Shown here: in pieces, positions 1 to 8,777 of the stretch
Layout of the letters: every line of letters starts with the position of its first letter
Numbering within the stretch: the first letter of the stretch is position 1
From: Chrysochromulina tobinii
Lineage: Eukaryota > Haptophyta > Prymnesiales > Chrysochromulinaceae
NCBI GenBank assembly: GCA_001275005.1
Contig: JWZX01001137.1
Location: 1-17,552, forward strand
DNA length: 17,552 bases
Direction of reading: 5' to 3'
The notes under the pieces: model-generated
What the model saw: the letters and a program-made list of their open reading frames with translations, nothing else
Told to the model about the DNA's origin: nothing
The model's database searches: none
Made by a program: the position numbers and the translations under genes

Positions 1-113
1 TCGACAGGAACTCGACAGGCTCGACAGGCTAGGCCTCGACAACGGCCTCGACAGCGGCTCGACGGAGCCTCGACAACGCCTCGACAGCTCGACAGCTCGA
101 CAGCCAGGGCTCA
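1..113. repeat. TCGAC(AG) tandem repeat
   Basis: About ten copies of TCGAC, most followed by AG or AA and then a short GC-rich spacer of variable length, so the spacing runs from 8 to 15 bases. The array starts at the window edge, so its full extent is unknown. It is a degenerate minisatellite with no coding reading that I can support. Confidence 0.8.
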
Positions 114-522
114 ATACGCGGGGTTCAACGAGCCGCGTCGTCCGGGTCGTGATATCCCTCAATCCTGATATGTGATAATCGATTACGTCCGTGGCGCGCG
201 GCCCGCGGCGGGTCCGAACCGGTCGGGTGTGGAGGCTGGAGCGTGTGGAGGGGACTCAACCCGCGCGCGCGCACGGACCGCTCATCGCTCACGCACTGTC
301 GATCCGGCGACTGCCGACTCGGAACGCAGTGACAGACCACACGGGGACCCCCGGACACACCGCGACCGACGTTTCAACTCTCCTCTCTCCACCGACTCCA
401 CGCCACACCGGTTTCGACACCGCTTACTGTAAGACTCACAGCTGACTGTCGCAAGGGCCACACGCAACGTATCCGGCTTCCAATCAGCCGTTGTTACCAG
501 CGCAGACGAGGGCAGCCAATTT
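114..522. other. Noncoding stretch, no gene seen
   Basis: GC-rich sequence downstream of the minus-strand gene that ends near 523 or 613. The overlapping short open frames here are arginine/proline-rich by-products of base composition. It probably holds the 3' untranslated region of that gene, but I see no clear polyadenylation signal. Confidence 0.5.
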
Positions 523-1973
523 TTATTCGGAGTCATCGTCGGAGTCGACGTCGGAGTCATCATCAGAACTGGAGTCGTCGGAATCGTCATCGTCCGCGGC
601 CGCGGGTGCCACCTACTCGTCGTCGGACTCGGAGTCATCATCATCCTCGTCCTTCTTGTCTGCCGCCTCGTCCTCCTCCTCGTTGTCGTTATTGTCTGCC
701 TCCTCGTCCTCCTCGTCCTCCTCGCCATCCTCGTCGTCGTCATCGTTCTCATCCTCGTCCATTTCGAGCACCTCGTCCGCCACTGCGGCCGACGACTTGA
801 CTTTCTTGAGGGCGTCCGTCTTCATGAGGGCGGCGATCATCTTCATCTTGTTGCTGTTGTTTGCGTCGTAGATTCCCGCAGTGATGGTCAGCTGCTTGAT
901 CTCCTGCGCCGACAAATAGTCCTGCGTGTTGCCCGCGCACGCCTCGATCAGCTCGTACTGGAACTGCCTGAGCTTGGCGTACGCGCTCTTCAGCAGCTCG
1001 GGCTTGATCTGCACCTTGCGCCCGCGCCCACTCGCGCTACCACCGTCCTTGCTCTTGCCCTCCTTCGCCGCTTTGGGCTTGGGCTTGGGCTTGGGCTTCG
1101 GCGTGGCCTGTTGCACGCTCATGATCACGTCGGCCGGCGGCATGAGCGCGAGCTGGAGCTGCGCCTTGAGGTGCGCGACAAGGTCGGCGTGCAGAGTGGG
1201 CTGGAGCTGGATACGCTCGGGCAGCGTGTCGAGCGCCGTCTCCGCCTCCTTGAGCTGCCTCGTGCAAAGCCGACCTTGCCTCCTTGAACGCCTCCTCGGT
1301 CACGCCGGGCGCCATGCCCTTGCCGGTCGCCTTGCTGGCGGCTTCGGCCACTATGCGGCTGCTCTCGGCGACCAGGTTGTGCGCGGGTCTCACGATTGCA
1401 GGTGTGACCGAATCGGTCGCGGCGGCGGCGGATCGCTTTTTGCCCGATGATGTCCCCTTCGTCGTTGACGCGGGCGCAGGCACCGCTGGCGCCGGAGCGG
1501 GTGCGGGAGCGGGTGCGGGTGCCGCCGAAGGCACGGCAGGCACGGCAGCCGTCGTTGCCGCCGCCGCCGCCGCGGCAGCGGCAGCGGCAGCCTCCTTTGC
1601 GGCTTTCTTAGCGGCCTTCTTCGCCGACTCGGCCGGAGGCGCAGCAGGAGCGCGGAGCGGGCACGGGCGTGGAAGCCGGCGGTGCGGATGCGGCTTGGCC
1701 GTCGTCGCTTTTCTTCGCCTTCTTCTTTGGCGGCGCCGGCGGCGGCGCGTCGCTCAGGACGACGGGTGTCGTCGTCGTCGGCGGCGGCGGCAGCGGCGGC
1801 GGGGCCGGGGCCGGGGCCGGGGCTGGCGGCGCTGCGAGTTGTGCGGTGGCCTCTTCCCTTTTCCGGCGCTTCTTCTCTTGTTTGGCCTCGTACCTGGCAA
1901 TCTCCTGCTCGGTGGGCACACGCCCGAGCTTCGCCTTGAGCTTCGTGACGCTCTTGGATTCCGATTCCGACAT
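523..1973 (-). CDS. Lys-rich protein with acidic tail, frame broken three times
   Basis: I do not recognise the family. One protein appears to be spread over three minus-strand frames. It starts at ATG 1973 (MSESESKSVTK) with a charged helix containing LGRVPTEQEIARYEAK, then a Pro/Ala linker and a KKKAKK cluster, up to about 1665. The next part (about 1627-1275) is Ala/Lys-rich then helical. The last part runs from about 1258: a helix (QLKEAETALDTLPERI), a KPKPKPK tract, a compact region with KPELLKSAYAKLRQFQYEL and AQEIKQLTITAGIYD, then a long Asp/Glu tail. Each frame change is +1. A TAG at 613-615 interrupts the tail, and the same frame continues with 29 Asp/Ser-rich codons to TAA at 523-525. 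Basic linkers plus an acidic tail suggest a nuclear or nucleic-acid-associated protein, which is inference. The breaks could be base-call errors, decay, or very short introns. An in-frame ATG at 2051 is a less likely start. Confidence 0.55.
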
Positions 1974-2464
1974 TCCGCGGCGGACGGGGCTCAATGGACG
2001 GAGGCGTGGCCGACAAGTACCAAATACGAAAATTGGGTTGGAAAGCTGCATGCCTTAATTGGTTCGCGTCCCTGAGGGTGATTTTGATTTTAAAATGCCG
2101 AAGCGCGCGGACTATGTTTAGTTTGCTACCGCAGGCTTCCCCACCCCCGTGCGGTGCCGGGCTGGCGGCCGCCGCCCCCGATGGCGATCTGCACCAAGGA
2201 CTGCATCGGTTCCCCATCGGAATACTTGTACCCTCGTACGCCTCGGACGGCGATTGCAACAGCGGCGCCCCCCTCAAACTTGACGGTGCGCCAAGTTGCC
2301 TACTGTACAGGTGGTCTCTTTCTCTCTACCCCATGAGGGAAGTTGAGCTCAGTTCCCACAAAGCATGACATGAGCCCGCCTCTCTTCACCCTACAATCAG
2401 GGACTTGAGCTTTACAGAGACTTGCTGGGGACCTCTTACGAGCAGGAATATTTGCACACCTGTT
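1974..2464. other. Intergenic, no gene seen
   Basis: Gap between two minus-strand genes. It should contain the promoter of the downstream gene (start 1973) and the 3' untranslated region of the upstream one (stop 2465-2467). An AT-richer patch at about 2080-2130 stands out from the GC-rich surroundings. No RNA gene or convincing reading frame was found. Confidence 0.5.
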
Positions 2465-3049
2465 TCACACCGGGAGGTTGCCCGCTGCATCGGCGACGAT
2501 AACGTTTCCCTCGTGGTCTATTCGCACCTCGAAATGCACCGGCATTACTTTGCGCTTCGTGGTGAAGAACTCGTGTGTGCCAGAGAAGCGAAAGATGGTC
2601 GCGGATTCATCAGTGGACAATAGATCCATCGTCAGACTGCTCCGTTCATGGACATAGGTGAGCACGACGTCTGATGTCACCAGCAGCTCGGCGATTACGT
2701 CTAGCGGCAGCACTGCGGGCATGCGCAGGCTGCCGATCCTCGATGTAGCGCCTGCTTGCAGATTCGTCGCATCTACCACCGTAAGCTGGTCCGAAGAAAA
2801 CACGTTCGCGTCGGCGACAATGCGCGCATGGTCGCCCTCGCCCTCGAACCAGAAGACTGCACGCCCATTAGGCTGCACAAAGTGACCCACATAATCAACC
2901 GGCTGTGCAGATCCGATAATCTCTGACACGGCAAAGGCAGTGTGGAAGTCGTGCACAGTGGTATGCTGCCGATGTGCCCTGAGCATTGACAGGCATTTTG
3001 AGCGCTCCACAGTACGCGGGAGCAGCATGCGACGGTCGCTCGTGAACAT
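2465..3049 (-). CDS. Hypothetical protein, 194 residues
   Basis: Uninterrupted frame from ATG 3049 to TGA 2465-2467. The family is not recognised. The N-terminus is basic (MFTSDRRMLLPRTVERSK); the remainder looks beta-rich, with alternating hydrophobic residues (GRAVFWFEGEGDHARIVAD, RKVMPVHFEVRIDHEGNV). No signal peptide, membrane segment or cysteine motif is visible. Opposite-strand frames here are shorter and low in plausibility. The small insertion at 3058-3145 lies immediately upstream of the ATG, so the promoter or 5' untranslated region has been altered, or an upstream exon is missed. It could be a complete small protein or the last exon of a longer gene. Confidence 0.5.
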   Translation of the reverse strand: MFTSDRRMLLPRTVERSKCLSMLRAHRQHTTVHDFHTAFAVSEIIGSAQPVDYVGHFVQPNGRAVFWFEGEGDHARIVADANVFSSDQLTVVDATNLQAGATSRIGSLRMPAVLPLDVIAELLVTSDVVLTYVHERSSLTMDLLSTDESATIFRFSGTHEFFTTKRKVMPVHFEVRIDHEGNVIVADAAGNLPV

Positions 3050-3251
3050 AGATTCCTATGCACAGTTTCATTATGAATACACACAACACGTAAGCAGCAC
3101 AGCCGTGAAAACAATACAAGGACAAAAAGGCCATGCACAGTTTCACACTCACGAAAGTTTGTGAAGCACTCCAACTTTCAACTTGCTACCGGGTATACTT
3201 GTATCTGACGGGCTCGTCACGTTCATGATTTGAAGTCCGCACCGCGTCAGA
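3050..3251. promoter_or_regulatory. Divergent intergenic region
   Basis: The minus-strand gene starting at 3049 and the plus-strand gene starting at 3252 face away from each other across about 200 bases, so both promoters should lie here. The region is less GC-rich than its flanks. No TATA box or other defined element could be assigned. The small insertion at 3058-3145 takes up almost half of it. Confidence 0.4.
3058..3145 (-). mobile_element. Short insertion with 13-bp target-site-like repeats
   Basis: ATGCACAGTTTCA occurs exactly at 3058-3070 and again at 3133-3145. The 62 bases between them (3071-3132) resemble, on the minus strand, the plus-strand sequence at about 17417-17476: shared blocks include TTGTATTG, TTCAC, GCTG, CTTACGTGT and TGTGTATT in the same order with small gaps. 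Non-LTR retroelements leave 5'-truncated copies of their 3' end between direct repeats of about this length, which fits this arrangement. The similarity is partly in GT-rich sequence, so it could be overstated. Confidence 0.5.
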
Positions 3252-3317
3252 ATGACCATCGTGTTGGAGCCAGTGCCTTCCACTATGACCATCGTGATGG
3301 AGCCAGTGCCTTCCACT
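3252..3317 (+). repeat. Two 33-bp tandem copies at a gene start
   Basis: 3252-3284 and 3285-3317 differ at one base (ttg versus atg codon) and encode MTIVLEPVPST and MTIVMEPVPST. Because the unit starts with ATG, the duplication also duplicates the candidate start codon. The second copy contains a further ATG. Confidence 0.85.
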
Positions 3318-5552
3318 ATTTTTGCAGCCGCTTTCGCCACAACCAGGGACTCTACCGTTACCACTACGGCCGCTTCCACCATCACCGTGGCCGCTTCCGC
3401 CACCGCCGGGGACGCTTCCGCCTCCGCCGGAGTTGCTGCCGCCACTGCGGATGATCGCGCAGCTGCCGCTCCTGCTTCTGCGAATGTGGATGCTGCTGGC
3501 GCGGCCTCACTACCGCGTCCTCAAAAGGTGGGCCTTGGCGGCGCCTGGCGAAAGCGCCTTGGAGGTATGCTCGTCGGCAGCCGCACCATCCATGTGCTGA
3601 GGACGAGGACCCGCCTGAGAAAGGTCGACAAGAGCAAGGTCGTCTTTACCGAGGGCGCAGCGATCTGGCAGCAAGGAGATGATGCACTCTACACCGACGA
3701 CGCGATGCGCCAGCGCGCGGCCGTGCGCCACAACCCAGAGGTGCTCGAGTACCTGCACCTCTGGTGGACGACGGCGCTGAACAGCATGAAGCGGAGCAAG
3801 GCGAAGGCTGTCGGCGCCGTCGGCGAGCCGCGGCTCAGCAAGCAGTACTATGTCGTGATGATGAAGAAGATGTACAAGGCGATGATTGAGGAGTATGACG
3901 AGGAGGACGCAGAGGAGTGCGCGGAGGAGGATTGGGAGCATGACGCGGGTGGCGCGGACACGCTCAGCCGCGAGGGCTTCTGTGACGCGATCTTTGAGAC
4001 TGCGGACACTTGGACGAAGACGTGCGAGGCGGCCGAGTACGCCGCCTTCCTGCGCGCGCTGCACGCGCGGCTCGCGCAGCTGGGCCCCGACGGGAAAAAC
4101 TACCTTTGGAAGGATGACCACGCCATCGAGTTCGATCCTCAATTCGACGACGAGGCGCTTCAATCGCCCGAGAAGCAGCGGCTGACTCCAGCGGCGAGCC
4201 CTCGACGCTCGCTTTCCCCTGGGCGCGGGAGCAGCAGCACGCGCCGCGCCGGCGCTGGAGCGCGGCGCGGCTTTGGTGCGTCCGGGCTGCACTGGTTGCG
4301 GCTGTATCGCCCCTACGAAGAGGACAAAGACTTTGGGTCGCGTACGGAGCTCGTCGATATGCCTCTCGGCGCCGCCCTCGTCGCGAAGACGGAGCACGGC
4401 GAGCGTGCGGTGAGCTTCAGCGGCGAAGAGTGGCAGGGCTTTGGCGTGCACGGATTGCGGTTCTCGCACTTCGTCAAGGCGCTGGATCAGGGCAGGGATG
4501 CGTGGTTCATCCCGGCTGCCGAGCTCGAGAGCGCCGTCCCGGAAGGGGTGCGAACGAACGCGGCGACGACGCCTCTGGGCCGGCTGCTGAACATGATGTC
4601 GCCGGCCCGCATGAAGTCGGCGAAGAAGCGGCCGCCGCCCTTGAAGACGCCGCGACCCGACCCGGGTAGTCGCGCGCCTTACTTTTCCAAGAGCGGCCCA
4701 CGGCAGGCTCGCGAGGCCCGTAACGTCGCCAAAGGGTTCGCCGCGGCAGCGCCCGCCACGGCGCGACCCTCGACGAGCGAGCTCAGCGCGGGCGCCCACG
4801 ACGGCGCGAGCGTTCGGGCCGCAGTCGTCAACGTAGGTTTCGACGGGCCGGGCGCTCCACCACGGCAGCAGCCAGCACCGCGCCCCCTCCTCCTAATCCC
4901 GCGTGGCCCTGCTGCAGCCTCGGGCTTCCGAAGCGCGATGAACACAAGCTTCGGCTTCGCGTGGGCCACCTCCCCATTCGCAGGCGGCGGCTCGAAGGGC
5001 ACGAGAGGCGATCCCGTACCCGTCAGCGGGACACTGCCCGCAGCTGGCCGCCACGTCATGAGTGCAGGTGGCTCGACAACGTCCACGGGGCACGCACTTG
5101 GCCCTTCTGCACTCGCGACGACGGTGGCGGCGAGGGGCACGGAGACCTCGAAGCAGGGGGTGTCGAGCTCGACCGAAATTTGGATCCTGCCCCAGCAGCC
5201 CATGAGTGGCGGCGCGCCGCGCATTCCGCCCGTCTCTCTCTCGAGGCAGTCAACCGACCAAAGGGCAGAAAGTGCCATCCGTAGCCTCGGCGCGCACATG
5301 GGGTTGCGCCCACTCTCGCTGCCGCGCTCCCCGTGGCGCTCGCAACGGCCGGCCACGGCCAATGGCGGCTTTGCGCAGGCGCAGGCCGCTCGCGCCACGC
5401 TGCCCGCATTGGTGCAGCCACCTCGCACCGCGCAGCCCGCCCTCCTGCAGCCAGGCGCCGCCGCGTGCAGCTTTGCTTCGACGTACCAGTCGTTGCGGCC
5501 AGCACCGGTCTTGTCGATGGGGCCGGCGGGGCCTGCCATGATTTATCAATGA
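3252..5552 (+). CDS. 766-residue protein with DWxxD region and disordered tail
   Basis: Uninterrupted frame ending with TGA at 5550-5552. Residues 1-90 are Ala/Thr/Ser-rich, starting with a duplicated 11-residue segment. Residues about 95-150 are basic and followed by HNPEVLEYLHLWW. Residues about 195-275 are the most ordered part: LSKQYYVVMMKKMYKAMIEE, an acidic run, DWEHD at 227-231, then EGFCDAIFETADTWT and a helix with YAAFLRAL. From memory, this pattern (helix, acidic DWxxD, FxxxxFExADxWT) recurs in uncharacterised protist proteins, sometimes with calcium-binding or IQ motifs; I cannot name the family securely. Residues about 310-766 are Ser/Pro/Ala-rich and probably disordered, with a small folded patch near 340-425. 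The true start may be downstream, for example Met106. A 429-residue antisense frame was rejected in its favour. Confidence 0.65.
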   Translation: MTIVLEPVPSTMTIVMEPVPSTIFAAAFATTRDSTVTTTAASTITVAASATAGDASASAGVAAATADDRAAAAPASANVDAAGAASLPRPQKVGLGGAWRKRLGGMLVGSRTIHVLRTRTRLRKVDKSKVVFTEGAAIWQQGDDALYTDDAMRQRAAVRHNPEVLEYLHLWWTTALNSMKRSKAKAVGAVGEPRLSKQYYVVMMKKMYKAMIEEYDEEDAEECAEEDWEHDAGGADTLSREGFCDAIFETADTWTKTCEAAEYAAFLRALHARLAQLGPDGKNYLWKDDHAIEFDPQFDDEALQSPEKQRLTPAASPRRSLSPGRGSSSTRRAGAGARRGFGASGLHWLRLYRPYEEDKDFGSRTELVDMPLGAALVAKTEHGERAVSFSGEEWQGFGVHGLRFSHFVKALDQGRDAWFIPAAELESAVPEGVRTNAATTPLGRLLNMMSPARMKSAKKRPPPLKTPRPDPGSRAPYFSKSGPRQAREARNVAKGFAAAAPATARPSTSELSAGAHDGASVRAAVVNVGFDGPGAPPRQQPAPRPLLLIPRGPAAASGFRSAMNTSFGFAWATSPFAGGGSKGTRGDPVPVSGTLPAAGRHVMSAGGSTTSTGHALGPSALATTVAARGTETSKQGVSSSTEIWILPQQPMSGGAPRIPPVSLSRQSTDQRAESAIRSLGAHMGLRPLSLPRSPWRSQRPATANGGFAQAQAARATLPALVQPPRTAQPALLQPGAAACSFASTYQSLRPAPVLSMGPAGPAMIYQ

Positions 5553-6439
5553 TTAAAGTCATAAAGTGAAGGTCACTATAGACAGGTCACAGGAGTCGAC
5601 GCCGGCTGGGAGTTCACTCTCAGTTGTTAGAGGGGGTCCCCCAAGAGTTGTCCATTAATTTAGTTCGCCGAGCGGTCGCCCCCCCGTTACGCCGTTGGCG
5701 TTGGCCGTTGCGCGCGAGAACATACACCGGTAACACGAGTGTGTGTTTCACGGGAATCCCTGCAGAGAAGAATGTGTAGCGGTGGAGCGGTCTCTGAGAT
5801 GTAGAGAGTAGAGCCATGAGTAGCAGTCGAGTTATTATCGAGTTATAGTAGATAGCTCAGCACCTCAGTCGCACACACCCGAGGGAACTAGACGAATGTG
5901 CTTCTTGGTGTCTGGATTCGAAAAATGAAGTTTAAGGGGATCGTGTCTGACTCCAGAAATTTGCATCCCTCTCCCCTACTATGTACGTGTACTCTTTGGG
6001 CCGGCTTTTGTTACCGGCTCGATCTGGGGGCGGCCTCTTCTGAGTCGGCCGCGGGGTGCGGTCGGCTCCGGGCTGCGGCTGTTGAGTCGGCCGCGGTTTC
6101 GGTCGTCGCGCTGTTGTGCGGGTTGTGTGTGTTGGTGGGTCAACCTGGGTTTGGATGGTTGTGAGGTTCGTCTGTGTGATCCGTGTGCCCGTGTGGAGCG
6201 CCCGTGTGTCCCACGTGTGTGTGTCCCGTGTGTGTCCCGGCTCCCCCGGTGTCTTTTTACCGGCTCGATCCATGTTCAAGTCAGCTTGACTTGACGTGAT
6301 TCGACATCTATTTTAGGAACGGCCTGCAACAGGATCATTTATGTATTTAGAGCTGCCGAGATAAGGCAGGTCGGCGCCTTGTAAAGCCGGCTTCCTTCGC
6401 GGACGATTGGCGCTTGCACCTTGCGAGGTGTGGCAGAGG
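5553..6439. other. Noncoding region between two plus-strand genes
   Basis: About 890 bases with no convincing gene. 5565-5600 has short complementary pieces (AGTGA and TCACT). 6010-6250 is G/T-rich with many GTGTG runs and repeated GAGTCGGCCGCGG. It should contain the 3' end of the upstream gene and the promoter of the Sel1-RING gene. The open frame at 5898-6164 has no protein-like features. Confidence 0.5.
6011..6270. repeat. 14-bp direct repeats flanking a GT-rich segment
   Basis: TTACCGGCTCGATC occurs exactly at 6011-6024 and 6257-6270, each preceded by a T-rich run. The enclosed 232 bases are G/T-rich on the plus strand, unlike the flanks, and contain two copies of GAGTCGGCCGCGG. This could be an inserted element with its target-site duplication, or a local duplication. 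No coding content supports a named element. Confidence 0.5.
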
Positions 6440-8179
6440 ATGACAAGCGGGCAAGCGGACCTGCTAACGCTTGCTGCGGAACAGGGCGATGCCGAGGCGC
6501 AGTACGAACTTGGAGTCATGCACTTGGGCGGACGCGGTGTAGCCCAAGACGATAAGCGGGCTGCGTCACTATTCGAGCTCGCAGCGGACCAGGGTCATGC
6601 CGAGGCGCAGTGTTATCTTGGAGTTATGCACTTGGGCGGACATGGTGTAGCTCGAGATGATAAGCGGGCTGCGGCGCTGCTCAAGCTTGCTGCGGACCAG
6701 GGTCGTGCCTTGGCACAACGCCAACTTGGAGGCATGCACTTTTCTGGACAAGGAGTGGCCCAAGATGATAAGCGGGCTGCGGAGCTGCTCAAGCTCGCTG
6801 CGGACCAAGGCGATGCCGAGGCACAGTCTTATCTTGGAGTCATGCACATGGGCGGACGCGGTGTAGCCCAAGATCATAAGCGGGCTTCGGCGTTGTTCAA
6901 GCTTGCAGCGGATCAGGGTCATGCCGAGGCGCAGCGCCAACTTGGACGCATGTACCGTGACGGACGCGGTGTAGCCCAAGATCATAAGCGGGCTGCGGCG
7001 CTGTTCAAGCTCGCAGCGGACCAGGGCGATGCCGAGGCGCAGCGCCAACTTGGACTCATGCACCTTGGTGGAGAGGGTGTGGCCCAAGATTATAAGCGGG
7101 CTGCAGAGTTGTTCAAGCTCGCTGCGGACCAGGGCGATGCCGATGCGCAGTGTTATCTTGGAGTCATGCACTTGGGCGGACGCGGTGTAGCCCAAGATCA
7201 TAAGCGGGCTTCGGTGTTGTTCAAGCTTGCAGCGGACCAGGGTCATGCCGAGGCGCAGCGCCAACTTGGACTCATGCACCTTGGTGGAGAGGGTGTGGCC
7301 CAAGATTATAAGCGGGCTGCGGCGCTGTTCAAGCTCGCAGCGGACCAGGGCGATGCCGATGCGCAGTGTTATCTCGGAGGCATGCACCTTGGTGGACACG
7401 GCGTGGCCCGAGATGAGAAGCGGGCTTCGGTGTTACTCAAGCTTGCAGCGGACCAGGGCCATGCCTTGGCGCAATGCCAACTTGGAAACATGGCTGCGAC
7501 CCGGCACAGCACCTCATCATGCGCCGCAGCAGCGTCCAGTGCAGTTGGCGCGTCTGTCGTGGCTGGCGGCGCTCGAGGCGGCCTCTCACGCGAGGACGAG
7601 CAAGCACGCGCCGATGCGATGATGGCACGTCTCCTCGCTGAGGAGGAAGCGAGAGCCGAAGCGGAGGCCGTAAAGGCGTCCAAGAAGGGAAGGAAGAAGG
7701 CGAAGAAGGGTAAACCGGCGACCACAGCCGCAGGCGAGGCGGCCACCAGCTTGTCGGCCTCGCAGTTAGAGCCGACGGAAGCGGAGGTGGTGGCAGAAGA
7801 GGTGATCGAGAAGGAGGAAGTGGAGGCGACCGCTGCAGCAGAGGCGGGGCGAGGTGGGCGCGGCCCGACCACCGTGCATCCGCCGCCCCCTGCCCCTGCG
7901 CCGCCAACGGCTCCAGCACCGGCTCCAGGTTCAATGCCAGCGGAGAGGCATCTGACGCTTGCAGACGTGGGCAACATCACCGGCCGTGTGCATGACGAGG
8001 TGCCCGAATCGACCATCGGTGGCCAGACAACGTGCATCGTGTGCATGGTGGGACCCAAGTCGCACCTTGCGGTGCCGTGTGGCCATCAGCTGGCGTGCGA
8101 GCGCTGCACGGCCAAGATGAAGATTTGTCCGTACTGTCGCGAGTCCGTCCAGCTATGGGTGATGGCGCGTGTGGTGTAA
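6440..8179 (+). CDS. Sel1-repeat protein with C-terminal RING (likely E3 ubiquitin ligase)
   Basis: The first in-frame ATG is 6440 (MTSGQADLL); the frame is open slightly upstream only from non-ATG codons. It encodes 579 residues. Residues about 8-345 hold nine Sel1-like repeats of 36 residues plus a partial tenth (pattern LAADQGdAeAQxxLGvMhlGGrGVAqDxKRAaaLfk), an alpha-solenoid used for protein binding. A Lys/Glu-rich helix (KASKKGRKKAKKGK) and a Pro/Ala linker follow. The C-terminal 48 residues carry a complete C3HC4 RING: C532, C535, C547, H549, C553, C556, C563, C566. RING domains recruit E2 enzymes, so the protein probably ubiquitinates clients held by the Sel1 solenoid, in the cytosol since no signal or membrane segment is seen. 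Substrate and pathway are unknown. Confidence 0.85.
   Translation: MTSGQADLLTLAAEQGDAEAQYELGVMHLGGRGVAQDDKRAASLFELAADQGHAEAQCYLGVMHLGGHGVARDDKRAAALLKLAADQGRALAQRQLGGMHFSGQGVAQDDKRAAELLKLAADQGDAEAQSYLGVMHMGGRGVAQDHKRASALFKLAADQGHAEAQRQLGRMYRDGRGVAQDHKRAAALFKLAADQGDAEAQRQLGLMHLGGEGVAQDYKRAAELFKLAADQGDADAQCYLGVMHLGGRGVAQDHKRASVLFKLAADQGHAEAQRQLGLMHLGGEGVAQDYKRAAALFKLAADQGDADAQCYLGGMHLGGHGVARDEKRASVLLKLAADQGHALAQCQLGNMAATRHSTSSCAAAASSAVGASVVAGGARGGLSREDEQARADAMMARLLAEEEARAEAEAVKASKKGRKKAKKGKPATTAAGEAATSLSASQLEPTEAEVVAEEVIEKEEVEATAAAEAGRGGRGPTTVHPPPPAPAPPTAPAPAPGSMPAERHLTLADVGNITGRVHDEVPESTIGGQTTCIVCMVGPKSHLAVPCGHQLACERCTAKMKICPYCRESVQLWVMARVV
6470..7495 (+). repeat. 108-bp coding tandem repeats with a 216-bp higher-order unit
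   Basis: The DNA coding for the Sel1 units repeats every 108 bases with high similarity. 7031-7104 and 7247-7320 are identical over 74 bases at an offset of 216, that is two units, so the array was recently expanded or homogenised in two-unit steps. Confidence 0.85.
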
Positions 8180-8777
8180 CCTGAACCTTGCGGCGAAACA
8201 TGGGCAGAGGCGGAGTCACGGAGACACTGTGTAGAGGGGACAGGTACTATGAGGCTTCTTGTTGTGGCCGTTGTGCACGGGGAATCTCACGTCAATCTTC
8301 AGTCGCGCAGATCGCCCCTGGGTGTGGAAGACCGGCTCGGACCCAGATCCAGCGGTTTTCTTCTGCGAGTAATCAGCACATCGTGGTACGTGGTAGGCCT
8401 CGGGCCTGCTTCTAACATCTAAGCGACTGTTGAACCCCAGACGATCAAAGGTTCAAAGCCAAGATTGAAGATACGCCGCGCGACACAGTCACGCACTTTG
8501 TGGTCTGTGACGCGCGAGAACCATACACGGAGAGACCGCCGGGCGGACGGATACTTCCCGCCAAGGAATCACGAACAGGTTTCGTTCGTCCTCTCTCTAT
8601 AGCATGAGTGGCGACCCCGACCGACACATCCTGGGGTAATCTCCCCCTGGATCCTCTGCCGCTCGCACCCCCCCTCTCCGCTCCCCTCTAGGTACCCTTT
8701 GGGTTAATTCAGTGCACACCGGACCTGAAAAATAGTTAGAAATGAGATCAGATGTCGTACGTGCGCTAGGCCAGGGC

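Noticed and set aside
1-113. CRISPR-like array
   Set aside because: Units are 5-7 bases with short variable spacers, and the surrounding genes are eukaryotic.
491-871. Plus-strand Ser-rich 126-residue frame
   Set aside because: It is the antisense of the Asp/Glu-rich tail; GAC/GAG/GAT codons read backwards give Ser/Val codons.
1390-2277. Minus-strand 295-residue Arg/Pro-rich frame
   Set aside because: It is the third reading of low-complexity GC repeats and contains long RRRR runs typical of an out-of-frame reading; the other two frames carry continuous coding character.
3510-4799. Minus-strand 429-residue frame
   Set aside because: Arg/Leu-rich shadow opposite a longer plus-strand frame that has a plausible folded module and acidic segments.
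5898-6164. Plus-strand 88-residue frame with hydrophobic end
   Set aside because: Most of it lies in the GT-rich segment, it has no domain, and its hydrophobicity follows from base composition.
6407-6439. Longer N-terminus of the Sel1-RING protein
   Set aside because: The frame is open from 6407, but that codon is TTG; the first ATG is at 6440, directly before the repeats.
8440-8470. Possible tRNA T-arm (GGTTCAAAGCC)
   Set aside because: No matching acceptor, D or anticodon arms could be drawn at the right distances on either strand.
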